A DNA stretch of 64,000 nt from Lachnospira multipara ATCC 19207 (GCF_000424105.1 NZ_AUJG01000012.1:23489-87488), one strand, 5' to 3'. Shown: positions 1 through 9,226, counted from the first letter of the stretch. A program made the numbers and translations. Notes: generated by a model not told the origin, from the sequence alone.

Positions 1-13
1 TATATGCTTTTTG

Positions 14-76
14 ATGGTAGCAATCTATGGTTGCTACAAAGGCTTTAAGATATTAATTTATCTTAAGGCCTTTTTA
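14..76 (+). terminator. Hairpins ending an upstream gene
   Basis: Two adjacent hairpins. The first pairs GGTAGCAA with TTGCTAC (about 16-39). The second pairs GGCTTTAAGATA with TATCTTAAGGCC (about 41-68) with one G-U pair and is followed by a T-rich tract, so it is a good rho-independent terminator for whatever gene lies to the left of the window. Confidence 0.7.
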
Positions 77-286
77 TTTTGCTTTTTTATAGTAAGTAAT
101 AATAAGCAAAAATTATCATGTGTAATAAAATTTGGATTTGCCATAGGTTTTTCTTATATCTGATTCTTAATTTTAAGAATTATACAGCTAAGATTTGCTG
201 TGATAATATGTAATCAAGTTAAGGAAAGCTAAAGAAACTCATGAGGATCTTAACTAATATATAAAGTATTGAAAGGAGAATAAAAA
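77..286 (+). promoter_or_regulatory. metY leader region
   Basis: AT-rich 210-bp intergenic region in front of metY. A hairpin (AGTTAAG at 217-223 with CTTAACT at 249-255) sits just ahead of the ribosome binding site GAAAGGAG. I found no S-box (SAM-I) core, no T-box and no convincing promoter. Regulation by sulfur status is likely for this gene family but no known element is visible. Confidence 0.3.
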
Positions 287-1609
287 ATGAGCGATCATCA
301 GTATAAATTTGAAACATTACAATTACATGTAGGACAGGAAAAGGCAGATCCGGTTACAGATGCAAGAGCAGTACCAATTTATCAGACAACATCATATGTA
401 TTTCACAGTGCACAGCATGCAGCTGATAGATTTAATTTAAGAGATTCAGGTAATATTTATGGTAGATTAACAAATTCTACACAAGGGGTTTTAGAAGACA
501 GAGTAGCAGCACTTGAGGGAGGCGTTGCAGCACTTGCAGTATCAGCTGGTGCAGCAGCAGTTACATATTCACTTATAGCACTTGCAGGAGCAGGAGATAA
601 TATTGTAGCTCAGAATACAATTTATGGAGGAAGCTATAATTTACTTGATAATACTTTAAAGAATTACGGCATTAATACTAGCTTTGTAAATATTCATGAT
701 CATAGTGAAGTTGAAAATGCTATTACAGACAAGACTAAGGCTATTTTTATTGAAACACTTGGAAATCCAAATTCAGATATTCCAGATATAGATGCACTTG
801 CTGTTATAGCACATAGACATAACATACCTTTAGTTATTGATAATACATTTGGCACACCATATCTTATTAGACCAATTGAACATGGCGCAGATATTGTTGT
901 TCATTCTGCTACTAAGTTTATTGGTGGACATGGTACAACACTTGGTGGTGTTATTGTTGATAGTGGTAAGTTTGATTGGAAGGCTTCAGGTAAGTTCCCA
1001 CAATTTACAGAGCCAAATGTAAGTTATAATGGAGTTTCATTTACAGATGCAGCAGGAGCGGCAGCTTATGTAACTTATATTAGAGCAATTTTACTTAGAG
1101 ATACTGGAGCAACACTATCTCCAATTAGTGCTTGGATTTTATTGCAAGGTCTTGAAACACTTTCACTTAGACTTGATAGACATGTAGAGAATACTAAGAA
1201 GGTGGTTGAATTCTTATCAAATCATCCTTTAGTTGAAAGAGTAAATCATCCTTCATTAAAGAATCATCCTCAGCATGACCTTTATGAGAAATATTTCCCT
1301 AATGGAGGTGCTTCTATATTTACATTTGATATTAAGGGTGGTCAGAAGGAAGCCTATGCATTCATTGATGGCCTTAAGATTTTCTCATTACTTGCAAATG
1401 TAGCAGATGTAAAGAGTTTAGTAATTCATCCATATGATACAACTCATGCAGAATTAACAGAGGAACAGTTAGAAAAGGCTGGAATTTACCAGAGTACAAT
1501 TAGATTATCAATCGGTACAGAACATATCGATGACATTTTATGGGATTTAGAGCAGGGATTTGAAGCTGTAGAGAAGTTAAATTCACAAGCAGAAAGGAAA
1601 CTAGCCTAA
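287..1609 (+). CDS. metY: O-acetylhomoserine sulfhydrylase (MetY)
   Basis: PLP-dependent enzyme of the Cys/Met metabolism family. It makes homocysteine from O-acetylhomoserine and sulfide in the cytoplasm (direct sulfhydrylation route to methionine). At 440 aa it has the full length of the MetY branch, longer than the roughly 380-400 aa cystathionine gamma-synthases. The cofactor lysine is K210 in HSATKFIGGHG, and the FETLQLHVGQ start and C-terminal SIGTEHIDDI block are typical. The gene stands alone between terminators and starts at ATG behind GAAAGGAG. O-acetylserine or O-succinylhomoserine use cannot be excluded by eye. Confidence 0.9.
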   Translation: MSDHQYKFETLQLHVGQEKADPVTDARAVPIYQTTSYVFHSAQHAADRFNLRDSGNIYGRLTNSTQGVLEDRVAALEGGVAALAVSAGAAAVTYSLIALAGAGDNIVAQNTIYGGSYNLLDNTLKNYGINTSFVNIHDHSEVENAITDKTKAIFIETLGNPNSDIPDIDALAVIAHRHNIPLVIDNTFGTPYLIRPIEHGADIVVHSATKFIGGHGTTLGGVIVDSGKFDWKASGKFPQFTEPNVSYNGVSFTDAAGAAAYVTYIRAILLRDTGATLSPISAWILLQGLETLSLRLDRHVENTKKVVEFLSNHPLVERVNHPSLKNHPQHDLYEKYFPNGGASIFTFDIKGGQKEAYAFIDGLKIFSLLANVADVKSLVIHPYDTTHAELTEEQLEKAGIYQSTIRLSIGTEHIDDILWDLEQGFEAVEKLNSQAERKLA

Positions 1610-1692
1610 AAGAAATATTATAAAGAATAGATGATTAATTTGCCATTATATTCATCTTCATTGATGTAATTATACAAAACCTTAAAAAGAGA

Positions 1693-1729
1693 AAGAAACG
1701 GGATTAGTTAAAAACTAGTCCCGTTTCTT
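1693..1729. terminator. Bidirectional terminator metY / pgi
   Basis: A 16-bp stem (AAGAAACGGGATTAGT with ACTAGTCCCGTTTCTT, one G-U pair) and a 5-nt loop lies between two convergent genes. It has A-rich sequence on the left and T-rich on the right, so it can end transcripts in both directions. Confidence 0.85.
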
Positions 1730-1757
1730 GTTACATTTTCATTATTATTAACTTAAA

Positions 1758-3338
1758 TTAGATGTTAAGTAAATCGCTGTAAACCTTAAGAGCACCCTCT
1801 GTTTCGTGAGCAAGTACCTTCTTAGCAAGAACCTTACCAAGCTGAACACCTTCCTGATCGAAGCTGTTGATGTTCCATACAAAGCCCTGGAACATAATCT
1901 TGTTCTCGAAGTGAGCAAGTAAAGCACCAAGTGCCTTTGGTGTAAGCTTATCACCAACGATAATGCTTGATGGACGGTTACCTGCGAAGTTTTTGTTAGC
2001 GTTGTCATCCTTCTTACCGCAAGCAAAGGCTACGATCTGAGCTGCAACGTTAGCGCAAAGCTTCTGCTGGCTTGTGCTACCCTGAATATCAACATCAGTT
2101 TCAAGCTGGTTGTTTCTAAAGCCGATGAACTGAAGTGGTACAATATCAGTTCCTTGATGTAATAACTGATAGAAGGAATGCTGTCCGTTAGTTCCTGGTT
2201 CACCAAAGATTACAGGACCAGTCTTATAATTAATTGCTTCACCAAATCTATTAACTGACTTACCATTAGATTCCATATCAAGCTGCTGTAAATGAGCTGG
2301 GAAACGGCTTAAAGCCTGTGAGTATGGTAAAACAGTTGTACAAGGATAACCAAGTACATTTCTTTCATAAACACCAATTAAAGCATCAAGCATAGCTGGG
2401 TTCTTTAATAATTCCTTATTCTTAGATAAAACGTCTTCTTCTGCTGCACCAGCAAGGAAATCTGCAAATACTTCTGGGCCAAAGGCAAGAGAAAGTACTG
2501 CGCCACCTACTGAAGATGTTGAAGAGAAACGACCACCAATATAATCATCCATAAAGAATGCAGCTAAGTAATCAGAGGACTTAGCAAGTGGAGATGTCTG
2601 GCTTGTTACAGCTATCATATGCTTAGAAGCATCAAGGCCAGCCTTCTTTAAGGCATCCTTAACAAATGATTCGTTAGTTAATGTCTCAAGTGTTGTACCT
2701 GACTTAGAAACTAATACGAAAAGTGAATGAGCAACATCGATTGAGTTAAGAACTGCTGCTGCATCATCAGGATCTACGTTACTAATAAATTTAGCTTCCA
2801 TCTTAAATGCGTTGTTCTTCTTAGCCCAGTTCTCAAGTGCAAGATACATAGCACGAGGACCAAGGTCAGATCCACCGATACCAATCTGAACTACTGTTGT
2901 AAACTTCTCGCCTGCTGCATTAGTGATTTCGCCTGCGTGAACCTTATTAGCAAATTCAGCGATTCTAGCCTGCTCATTAGCATAGAATTCTCTCTTATTA
3001 ACGCCATCAGCCATAACATCATTACCTAACTGACCACGTGTTAACTGGTGAAGAACTAATCTCTTCTCGCCTGTATTAACAACTTCACCATTATATAATG
3101 CTTCATACTTATCAACTAACTGAGCTTCATCTGCTAACTTTGCTAAGCAATCTAAAACTTCTTCGTTAACCTGCTTAGAAGCATAATTATAGTTAAGACC
3201 AGCACCCATAGGAACTGTCATTTCCTTAACTCTTTTAGCACCATTTTCACCAGACATAACCTCAGTTAAGTCTACTTTTGCAACCTTAGTAAGTGCATTA
3301 TATGCACCTAGAGTATCCATATTACTCCAATTAACCAT
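1758..3338 (-). CDS. pgi: Glucose-6-phosphate isomerase
   Basis: Interconverts glucose 6-phosphate and fructose 6-phosphate in glycolysis. The SIS-fold signatures are present: SKSGTTLET, GGRFSSTSSVGG, then EPGTNGQHSFYQLLHQG and the C-terminal motif FDQEGVQLGK. I place the start at 3338 (ATG, peptide MVNWSNMDTL), because a GGAGG lies at the right distance; a longer reading to 3362 lacks one. The protein is 526 aa, in the longer Pgi class. It is monocistronic with its own promoter. Another glycolysis gene, pfkA, lies at 45.6 kb but is not linked. Confidence 0.93.
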   Translation of the reverse strand: MVNWSNMDTLGAYNALTKVAKVDLTEVMSGENGAKRVKEMTVPMGAGLNYNYASKQVNEEVLDCLAKLADEAQLVDKYEALYNGEVVNTGEKRLVLHQLTRGQLGNDVMADGVNKREFYANEQARIAEFANKVHAGEITNAAGEKFTTVVQIGIGGSDLGPRAMYLALENWAKKNNAFKMEAKFISNVDPDDAAAVLNSIDVAHSLFVLVSKSGTTLETLTNESFVKDALKKAGLDASKHMIAVTSQTSPLAKSSDYLAAFFMDDYIGGRFSSTSSVGGAVLSLAFGPEVFADFLAGAAEEDVLSKNKELLKNPAMLDALIGVYERNVLGYPCTTVLPYSQALSRFPAHLQQLDMESNGKSVNRFGEAINYKTGPVIFGEPGTNGQHSFYQLLHQGTDIVPLQFIGFRNNQLETDVDIQGSTSQQKLCANVAAQIVAFACGKKDDNANKNFAGNRPSSIIVGDKLTPKALGALLAHFENKIMFQGFVWNINSFDQEGVQLGKVLAKKVLAHETEGALKVYSDLLNI

Positions 3339-3429
3339 ATAAAACCTCCAAATTAGTAGCATTTAGCTAATTATTTTTATTCCATATAGCATGGAAATTT
3401 ATAAATTGTTAAAAACACAACATAAGAAA

Positions 3430-3458
3430 ATTATACTCCTTTTAGACTTCTGAAACAA
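3430..3458 (-). promoter_or_regulatory. Promoter of pgi
   Basis: Read on the minus strand: -35 TTGTTT, 17-bp spacer, -10 TATAAT. The leader to the pgi ATG is about 85 nt. Confidence 0.6.
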
Positions 3459-3472
3459 TATATAAAGTTCAA

Positions 3473-3502
3473 TTGACTTGATTTATCTAGATGTTCTACA
3501 AT
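3473..3502 (+). promoter_or_regulatory. Promoter of dtd
   Basis: -35 TTGACT, 18-bp spacer, -10 TACAAT. It diverges from the pgi promoter and lies about 65 bp upstream of the dtd start. Confidence 0.5.
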
Positions 3503-3568
3503 TATTCTAGTTTACTTAGTCAGCTAAAAAATTGGGCTAAGATTATAAACTTTAGGAGGAAATTTTAA

Positions 3569-4015
3569 GTGAAATTTGTAATTCAGGTAGTAACAGATGC
3601 AAATGTAAAAGTAGAGGGAAAGACAGTGGGAGAAATCGGCAAAGGCTTTCTTGTTTTAGTAGGCGTAGGTCAGGAGGACACTAAGGAAGTGGCAGATAAG
3701 ATGATTAAGAAACTTATTGGAATGCGCATTTTTTCAGATGAAAACGGAAAGACAAATCTAGCCCTAAAGGATGTTAATGGTGAATTACTTCTTATTTCGC
3801 AGTTCACTCTTTACGCAGATTGCAAGAAGGGCAACAGACCTAACTTCCTAAATGCAGGTAAGCCAGAAATGGCCAATGAACTTTATGAATACATCATTAG
3901 CGAGTGCAAAAGATATGTCCCAGTAGTAGAGAAGGGCGTATTTGGCGCAGAGATGATGGTATCTTTAACTAACGATGGTCCTTTTACAATTATTCTAGAT
4001 TCTAGAGATTTGTAA
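3569..4015 (+). CDS. dtd: D-aminoacyl-tRNA deacylase
   Basis: Proofreading enzyme that hydrolyses D-amino acids (and glycine from tRNA-Ala) off mischarged tRNA. At 148 aa it has the normal DTD length and both cross-subunit active-site motifs: SQFTLYAD (about 78-85) and NDGPFTI (about 135-141). The start is GTG at 3569 with TTTAGGAGG 9-10 nt upstream; no ATG lies nearby. It is followed 44 bp later by the M42 peptidase gene and is probably cotranscribed with it. Confidence 0.93.
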   Translation: MKFVIQVVTDANVKVEGKTVGEIGKGFLVLVGVGQEDTKEVADKMIKKLIGMRIFSDENGKTNLALKDVNGELLLISQFTLYADCKKGNRPNFLNAGKPEMANELYEYIISECKRYVPVVEKGVFGAEMMVSLTNDGPFTIILDSRDL

Positions 4016-4059
4016 AAATAAGACATAAATCAAAATACATTTATAAAGGAGCAAGGAAA

Positions 4060-5100
4060 ATGAACTTTGAAAAATATCAGGATTTCATTATGGAAAAGAC
4101 TCTTGAGCTTTTAAACATCAACTCTCCAACAGGTTATACTGAGGATGCTGCAAACTACTGTTTAGAGGAGTTTAGAAAGCTTGGCTTTGAGGCTAAATTA
4201 ACTAATAAAGGTGGCGTATTAGTTAATATTGGCGGCAAAGATAAGGAAAATGGCCTTCTACTTGAGGCTCACACAGATACACTAGGGGGCATGGTTTCCT
4301 CTATTAAGTCTAGCGGACGTTTAGTGGTTACACCTCTTGGTGGCATGAATGCCAATAATGCTGAGACTGAAAATGTAACAGTTATCACTAAGTTTGATGG
4401 TGAGTACGAAGGTACTTTCCAGCTTAACAATGCAAGTATCCATGTAAATGGAGAATATAACGATACTAAAAGAACCTTTGATAGTTGCGAAGTAGTTCTT
4501 GATGAAGATGTAAAGTCAGAAGAGGACACTAAAAAGCTTGGTATTAGCGTTGGTGATATTGTTTGCTTTGAACCTAATGCTAGAATCACTAAGTCTGGCT
4601 ATATTAAGAGTAGATTCCTTGACGATAAGTTAAGCGTTGGTATTCTACTTGGCTTTGCAAAATATATCGCAGACAATAAGATTACACCAGAGCGTGCAAT
4701 TTATATTCATATTACTGTATTTGAGGAAGTAGGCCACGGTGGTTGTGCTTCTGTTCCAGAGGGAGTTACTGAGGCTATTTCTGTAGATATGGGTTGTGTA
4801 GGTGAAGGCCTTACATGTACTGAAAAGCAGGTTTCAATCTGTGCTAAGGATAGCGGTGGACCTTACGCTTTCTCAATTGTTAAGGGTCTTATTGAGGCTG
4901 CCAAGAAAGCAGGGGCTGATTATGCAGTAGATGTTTATCCTCACTATGGTTCAGATGTTGAGGCAACTTTATCTGCTGGTTATGACATTAAGCATGGCCT
5001 TATTGGTGCAGGGGTTTATGCTTCCCATGGCTATGAGAGAAGTCATAAGGAAGGTGCCCTTAATACAATGAAATTATTGGTGGCTTATGCAGATTTATAA
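4060..5100 (+). CDS. M42 family metallopeptidase (glutamyl/deblocking aminopeptidase-like)
   Basis: Cytoplasmic dinuclear-metal aminopeptidase of family M42 (FrvX/PepA/TET type), trimming N-terminal residues from peptides. Metal and catalytic residues seen: H71 in EAHTDTLGG, an Asp in SRFLDDKLS (about 187), the EE pair in FEEVGHGG (about 221), an Asp in SVDMGCVG, and a late His in ASHGYERSH. At 346 aa it has full length and a typical M42 insertion domain (about 75-165). It follows dtd with a 44-bp gap and GGAGC as the ribosome binding site. The exact substrate preference is not readable. Confidence 0.85.
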   Translation: MNFEKYQDFIMEKTLELLNINSPTGYTEDAANYCLEEFRKLGFEAKLTNKGGVLVNIGGKDKENGLLLEAHTDTLGGMVSSIKSSGRLVVTPLGGMNANNAETENVTVITKFDGEYEGTFQLNNASIHVNGEYNDTKRTFDSCEVVLDEDVKSEEDTKKLGISVGDIVCFEPNARITKSGYIKSRFLDDKLSVGILLGFAKYIADNKITPERAIYIHITVFEEVGHGGCASVPEGVTEAISVDMGCVGEGLTCTEKQVSICAKDSGGPYAFSIVKGLIEAAKKAGADYAVDVYPHYGSDVEATLSAGYDIKHGLIGAGVYASHGYERSHKEGALNTMKLLVAYADL

Positions 5101-5239
5101 TTTATAAGTTAATTAGATCTTTAATTTTGGTTAGATTGTATTTTTACAAAAAACGGACACGGTAAAAATTGAAAAAAAACGACATTTTTTTTTAGAAAGC
5201 CGTTTTTAAATTGAATATGCTTTGTTATACAACAATAAA

Positions 5240-5289
5240 AAAGGAAGTTCTAACTAGTGGGGTTAACCTCATTAGTTTGGACTTCCTTT
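5240..5289. terminator. Bidirectional terminator
   Basis: Interrupted hairpin (AAAGGAAGT with ACTTCCTTT, and AACTAGT..GGGTTAACC inside) between the convergent M42 and RNHCP genes, with A-run before and T-run after. A second weaker pairing, ACGG with CCGT flanked by A and T runs, lies at about 5150-5208. Confidence 0.7.
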
Positions 5290-5317
5290 AAGTATTCTCA
5301 TTAAGTTTAAAAAGCTC

Positions 5318-5722
5318 TTAGTCTAGGCCAAGCTTTCCTTCTTCATCCATCATACGGCTCATCTCTTCGATTCGCTCAAGTGGGAAAGGTGGGTTAGCGA
5401 TAGGCTTCATAGCAATTGACATAAGCTTCATTGGATTGTCATCTGCTGCGATTCTGTTAGAGCTTAGGGCACCACAAGTCTTGCAACGGTGGATAATAGC
5501 CCACTCGCCATTCTTTCTTACCCAAACACCGATTGGCTCCATAACTCCGCCACAATCAGCTTCTCTATCACCTGGTTCGATATCAAGGTGCTTACTTGAA
5601 AGACAGTAAGGGCAGTGATTTCTGTGATCACTACTTGCACCATCTGGTTTTATTGTTCTTCCGCAAACATCGCATGTGAAAGTCTCTTCACAGGCATGAT
5701 CTTTATAATAACCTTTTTTCAT
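5318..5722 (-). CDS. RNHCP domain zinc-binding protein
   Basis: Small 134-aa protein with the hallmark of the RNHCP domain family, here DHRNHCPYCLSSKHLD at about 32-47. Four cysteine groups are visible (CDVC, CPYC, a single C in ADCGG, CKTC), giving a likely two-zinc ribbon fold. Function of the family is unknown. GGAGATAAT precedes the ATG on the minus strand. It converges with the M42 gene and shares a terminator with it. A nucleic-acid or RNA-binding role is possible but only a guess. Confidence 0.8.
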   Translation of the reverse strand: MKKGYYKDHACEETFTCDVCGRTIKPDGASSDHRNHCPYCLSSKHLDIEPGDREADCGGVMEPIGVWVRKNGEWAIIHRCKTCGALSSNRIAADDNPMKLMSIAMKPIANPPFPLERIEEMSRMMDEEGKLGLD

Positions 5723-5874
5723 ATTATCTCCTTGTTTTTAGATATATTAATAGTTATATTAATAATTAAGTAAAGTAATGCTAACATAAGAAAATAAAAA
5801 AGGCAAGTTAGGGAAAAGCCGTCCATATTTTTGTGCCTTATGGGCTATTATACATTTTCAAAATTAGTTAAATA

Positions 5875-6843
5875 CTAGTTTAAAATCTTTGTTTCATACT
5901 TTATCTTGTTAGCCTGAAGTAGGTTAGCAAGTGTAAGAGCTGCACCAGCGATACTAAAGATATAGTTAAGTATAAGGTCGCTGTTGTAAGCGCTAGCAAA
6001 CTCTGAGCTTAAATCCTTCATCTGTGGAATATATGAAAATGCATCAAAGAAGTTTACATCACTAAAGGTTCTAACGAGCCAAATTGCGTAATTAATCTGA
6101 ACTGAGAAATAAATCATAGCACACATAATTACAAAGCAAATTACAATTCCAATCCAAGAAATCTTCTTAGCGAATTTATGATATAGACTAAAGGTTGCAT
6201 AACCCATTACGATACCTGAAATTACGGCAACATAGTTTAACTGTCCAATAATTACGATACAAAGTACACCCACTAAAGAACCTAAGATACCACCAATAAT
6301 ACCGGCAGCGAAGTTTTCCTTAATTGAATGTTCGTACTGCTGTGCCTGTGAGAAATTCTTGCTGATATCGTTATAACTAATGCTATCTAAAATGTGGAAG
6401 TTGCCGGCAATTACTGCTGCAACGAGGTTTTCTGTTCTACCACTAATTTCATCACAAGGGATGTAATTCTGGCTTTGAAGATAATTTACCACATAAGCAA
6501 TACTATTGCAGATGTTCTGAACTAGTGCTTCCATCTTTCCGTTTGGTACAAAGCTAATAGTTAAAAGGCAGTTCTGAATAGTTGCATTACAGAAATGCTT
6601 TCTTGTGTTGCTATTAATTGTATTAATTAATTCTGTGATATTAGCCGAATTAAGAGTTGTATTAGTGGATGGATTAAAAGCAGTAATTCTAAATTCAACT
6701 TTAGTTGCTGCACCATAACTTGAAAGTGTATTTACAATAATTGTATATCCGTTATAGTTTCCACTTGAAAAATATCCTGATGGATCTAGATTAAGACCTA
6801 ATGTATTGGCTACATTAGTCATGAGCTTTTTAGTATTAGCCAT
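5875..6843 (-). CDS. Unknown membrane protein with cytosolic N-domain
   Basis: I do not recognise this 322-aa protein. The first 190 residues look soluble (alternating polar/hydrophobic, Asn-rich, with SGNYNGYTIIVNT and a YLQSQNYIPCDE stretch). Residues about 195-320 hold four or five hydrophobic helices, beginning with a Gly-rich one (FAAGIIGGILGSLVGVL). The start is set at 6843 because GGAGG precedes that ATG; an upstream in-frame ATG at 6888 has no such site. It lies downstream of another unknown membrane gene on the same strand with a 137-bp gap. Confidence 0.6.
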   Translation of the reverse strand: MANTKKLMTNVANTLGLNLDPSGYFSSGNYNGYTIIVNTLSSYGAATKVEFRITAFNPSTNTTLNSANITELINTINSNTRKHFCNATIQNCLLTISFVPNGKMEALVQNICNSIAYVVNYLQSQNYIPCDEISGRTENLVAAVIAGNFHILDSISYNDISKNFSQAQQYEHSIKENFAAGIIGGILGSLVGVLCIVIIGQLNYVAVISGIVMGYATFSLYHKFAKKISWIGIVICFVIMCAMIYFSVQINYAIWLVRTFSDVNFFDAFSYIPQMKDLSSEFASAYNSDLILNYIFSIAGAALTLANLLQANKIKYETKILN

Positions 6844-6979
6844 TCTATAACCTCCATTTTTTGAAAAAGTTCCCATAGATTGTATCATTATGAAAACTTT
6901 CGGTCAAATAGAAATAATGATTATATAAATGGCTAATATAAAAAGTAATGATTTGAAAGAACTAAATGTTATGTAAAGT

Positions 6980-7456
6980 TTACGGTTTCATGCTGCTTTC
7001 AATGATGCTTGCTTCAATCATTTCAAAGCAATGCATTTTAAAAACGATTAAGTCTTTCTCTGAAAGCATAGTGTTTTTAAGAGCACATACCTCTGATTCA
7101 CTCTTGTTAAGTCTAGTCTTTGAAAACTTTAGCTTTTCTAGAGTCTTAATAAATATAACAAGTAGTGTTACACATATTAAAGACAAGCCTATGATAATGA
7201 CAAACTTAAAAGGTGAATTGTAACAATTGTAAATAACTACAGCCGAAAGTAATAGGCAGATTGTAAATATAAATCCTGCCACAATAGATTTGCTAAGACT
7301 CTCCCTCAACTCAATTCTTACATCTTCTAGCATTTCATTAGCTTGGGCTACGAATTCATCTCTAACATCGGCTGCTGTTAACGAGAGAATCTGACGCTTT
7401 TTGGCCTCAAGCTCCTCAGCGGAATAACCGCTATAATCTTCGTTTAATAATGCCAT
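6980..7456 (-). CDS. Unknown two-TM protein
   Basis: 158 aa, not recognised. An acidic, helical N-terminal half (EELEAKKRQILSLTAADV) leads into two adjacent transmembrane helices (about 58-76 and 84-103). A positively charged cytosolic tail (TLEKLKFSKTRLNKS) follows, so both termini are probably inside. The ATG is preceded by a purine-rich GGGGGA. It could form a unit with the next minus-strand membrane gene (6843-5875), but the 137-bp gap leaves this open. Confidence 0.55.
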   Translation of the reverse strand: MALLNEDYSGYSAEELEAKKRQILSLTAADVRDEFVAQANEMLEDVRIELRESLSKSIVAGFIFTICLLLSAVVIYNCYNSPFKFVIIIGLSLICVTLLVIFIKTLEKLKFSKTRLNKSESEVCALKNTMLSEKDLIVFKMHCFEMIEASIIESSMKP

Positions 7457-7702
7457 ATTATCCCCCAGTTTTTCACAAAAAAATACTTCTAAAGTTATTA
7501 TATGTTATTTTCTCTGGTATAGTAAAGCGACTATAAAAATAGTTATAATTCTATTAGTATTATTGGAAATTTATATAGTACATTTTCTGTAAAAACTGTG
7601 ACTTTTTTACTATAATTAGAAGGTAAATGTGACTATTTACTTATAAGTAATCAAATAATAATCACATAAAATTTTGATTAGTTAATGCAGTAGGAGGAAA
7701 AA

Positions 7703-8455
7703 ATGGGCTTAAATAATGAGGAAAAGGAAAGATATCAAAGACAAATACTATTAAAAGAGATTGGAAATGAAGGGCAGGAGAAGTTAAAAAACTCATCGTG
7801 TTTAGTGATTGGGGCAGGAGGCCTTGGTTCTCCGGTGTGCTTTTACCTAGCCGCAGTGGGAATTGGCCACATAGGTGTCATGGATGGGGATAGACTAGAG
7901 CCTTCAAATCTTAATCGTCAGATTATTCATAAAACTAAGGATTTAGGGGAGCTTAAGGCGGCTTCTGCAAGGGAGAAGATGTTAGAGCTAAACCCTAATA
8001 TTAAGGTGACTGCCTATTGTGAATTTTTAACTTATGAAAATGCAGACGAAATCCTAAAGGACTACGACTTTGTAGTAGATGCTACTGATAACTTTAAGGC
8101 TAAATTTCTTATAAATGAGGTGTGCGTTAGAAACAATAAGGCCTTTGTCTATGCCGGAATTTCAAACTTTAAGGGGCAGTTAATGACCGTATTACCACAT
8201 AAAAGTCCCTGCCTTAAATGCATTTTCACAGATGAAGCCTTATCAGAGGAAAATAACGCCGTGGAGCGAAAGGCAACCATCGGGGCAATTGTTGGTGTTA
8301 TTGCTAGTTTAGAAAGCCTTGAGGCTATTAAGTATCTTCTTGGAATTGGCGAACTTCTTACTGGGAAAATGTTAATAGTAGATGGACTTAGCATGAATAT
8401 TAGAAAGGTGACTATGCCAGAAAGAAACGAACATTGTGAGAGCTGTGGGGCTTAA
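7703..8455 (+). CDS. ThiF/MoeB/HesA-family E1-like adenylyltransferase
   Basis: ATP-dependent activator of a ubiquitin-like sulfur carrier (ThiS/MoaD type) or a related tRNA-modifying enzyme. Seen: Rossmann motif GAGGLGS (about 38-44), the NLNRQ motif with its catalytic Arg, DATDNF, and two zinc Cys pairs, CLKC (about 172) and CESC near the C-terminus. At 250 aa it has MoeB/ThiF length without a rhodanese domain. A strong AGGAGG precedes the start. No ThiS, MoaD or other pathway gene is near, so the partner is unknown. Confidence 0.8.
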   Translation: MGLNNEEKERYQRQILLKEIGNEGQEKLKNSSCLVIGAGGLGSPVCFYLAAVGIGHIGVMDGDRLEPSNLNRQIIHKTKDLGELKAASAREKMLELNPNIKVTAYCEFLTYENADEILKDYDFVVDATDNFKAKFLINEVCVRNNKAFVYAGISNFKGQLMTVLPHKSPCLKCIFTDEALSEENNAVERKATIGAIVGVIASLESLEAIKYLLGIGELLTGKMLIVDGLSMNIRKVTMPERNEHCESCGA

Positions 8456-8458
8456 TGT

Positions 8459-8495
8459 CATTGTAAAGCGGGGGATTGCTTACACTGCGTTCAAA
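8459..8495 (+). mobile_element. Internally deleted copy of the 169-bp structured repeat
   Basis: The last 30 bases (8466-8495) are identical to 34097-34126 and to the reverse complement of 39160-39189. The first bases (CATTGTAAAGCGG) match the other end of the same repeat at 33957. The middle is missing, as if recombination occurred between the AAGCGG found near both ends. It lies directly behind the ThiF-like gene. Confidence 0.75.
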
Positions 8496-8503
8496 ATAAT
8501 AAA

Positions 8504-8545
8504 AAAGGGAATCTGCCGGTTTAAAAACTTAAGCGGATTCCCTTT
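8504..8545. terminator. Bidirectional terminator
   Basis: A 10-bp stem (AAAGGGAATC with GATTCCCTTT) between the convergent ThiF-like and TetR genes, with A and T tracts on its sides. Confidence 0.8.
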
Positions 8546-8594
8546 AATAATCTTCTTATTTCGTTTTAAACTATCTATGAATTCTTAGCCTATC

Positions 8595-9158
8595 TTAGTT
8601 AAAGAATGACTTATAACCGTCAAAGATAAATCTTGTAATGTTATCTGCAAGATGTTCCTTTGTAACATCACCTGGGTGATCAAACCACTTGATAATAGGG
8701 TTAAATACAATTGAACAAATGCAAACGCTTAAGAATTCAGGATCATGAACATTAGCTGTTTCGCTTAAAGACTTTGCAATCTTATAAGTGAATCTAAGTT
8801 TGATCTTATGCTGTAATCTAACATCGTCAACATAGTTAAAAATTGAGTTTAAATCACTTTGACGTGATTCAATGATATTGATTAATTGAATAATTGCTTG
8901 ACGTGTTTCAACCTTATCTTTCGGAATTGCTGTAAGTTGATCGAATAATTCGTTGAATTGGTCTAGAATATAATCTTCAACTGCATCAATTAAATCTGGA
9001 ATGTTTTTGTAGTGAGCATAAAAAGTTCCCCTACTAATGTTTGCTCTTTCTAGAATGTCGTTGACTGTAATCGTCTTTGTGTGTGGCTCCTGAATTAACT
9101 CATAAGTCGCTGTGATTAAAGCTTTCTTTGTTCTGATAACATCGCGTCGTTCAGCCAT
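8595..9158 (-). CDS. TetR/AcrR family transcriptional regulator
   Basis: 187 aa with an N-terminal TetR helix-turn-helix: ITVNDILERANISRGTFYAHYKN at about 29-51 has the usual spacing, ending in the FYAHYK-type recognition helix. The C-terminal ligand domain is unremarkable, related to TetR_C_33-like regulators of Firmicutes by general look only. It is transcribed divergently from the membrane protein at 9356, the usual arrangement for a local repressor, and dyads that could be its operators sit between them (9210-9226 and 9305-9321). Confidence 0.85.
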   Translation of the reverse strand: MAERRDVIRTKKALITATYELIQEPHTKTITVNDILERANISRGTFYAHYKNIPDLIDAVEDYILDQFNELFDQLTAIPKDKVETRQAIIQLINIIESRQSDLNSIFNYVDDVRLQHKIKLRFTYKIAKSLSETANVHDPEFLSVCICSIVFNPIIKWFDHPGDVTKEHLADNITRFIFDGYKSFFN

Positions 9159-9209
9159 AAAAATCTCCTTTTTTGTTTATTCCCATATTTGTGCATAAAG
9201 CTATACATC

Positions 9210-9226
9210 TATACTCTGATAGTATA
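9210..9226. promoter_or_regulatory. Dyad TATACT-N5-AGTATA near TetR gene
   Basis: A perfect 6-bp inverted repeat with a 5-bp spacer, about 50 bp upstream of the TetR start codon. It is a possible operator for autoregulation. Confidence 0.35.

Noticed and set aside
77..286. SAM riboswitch (S-box) before metY
   Set aside because: Expected for this gene in Firmicutes, but no S-box core or terminator/antiterminator pair is visible.
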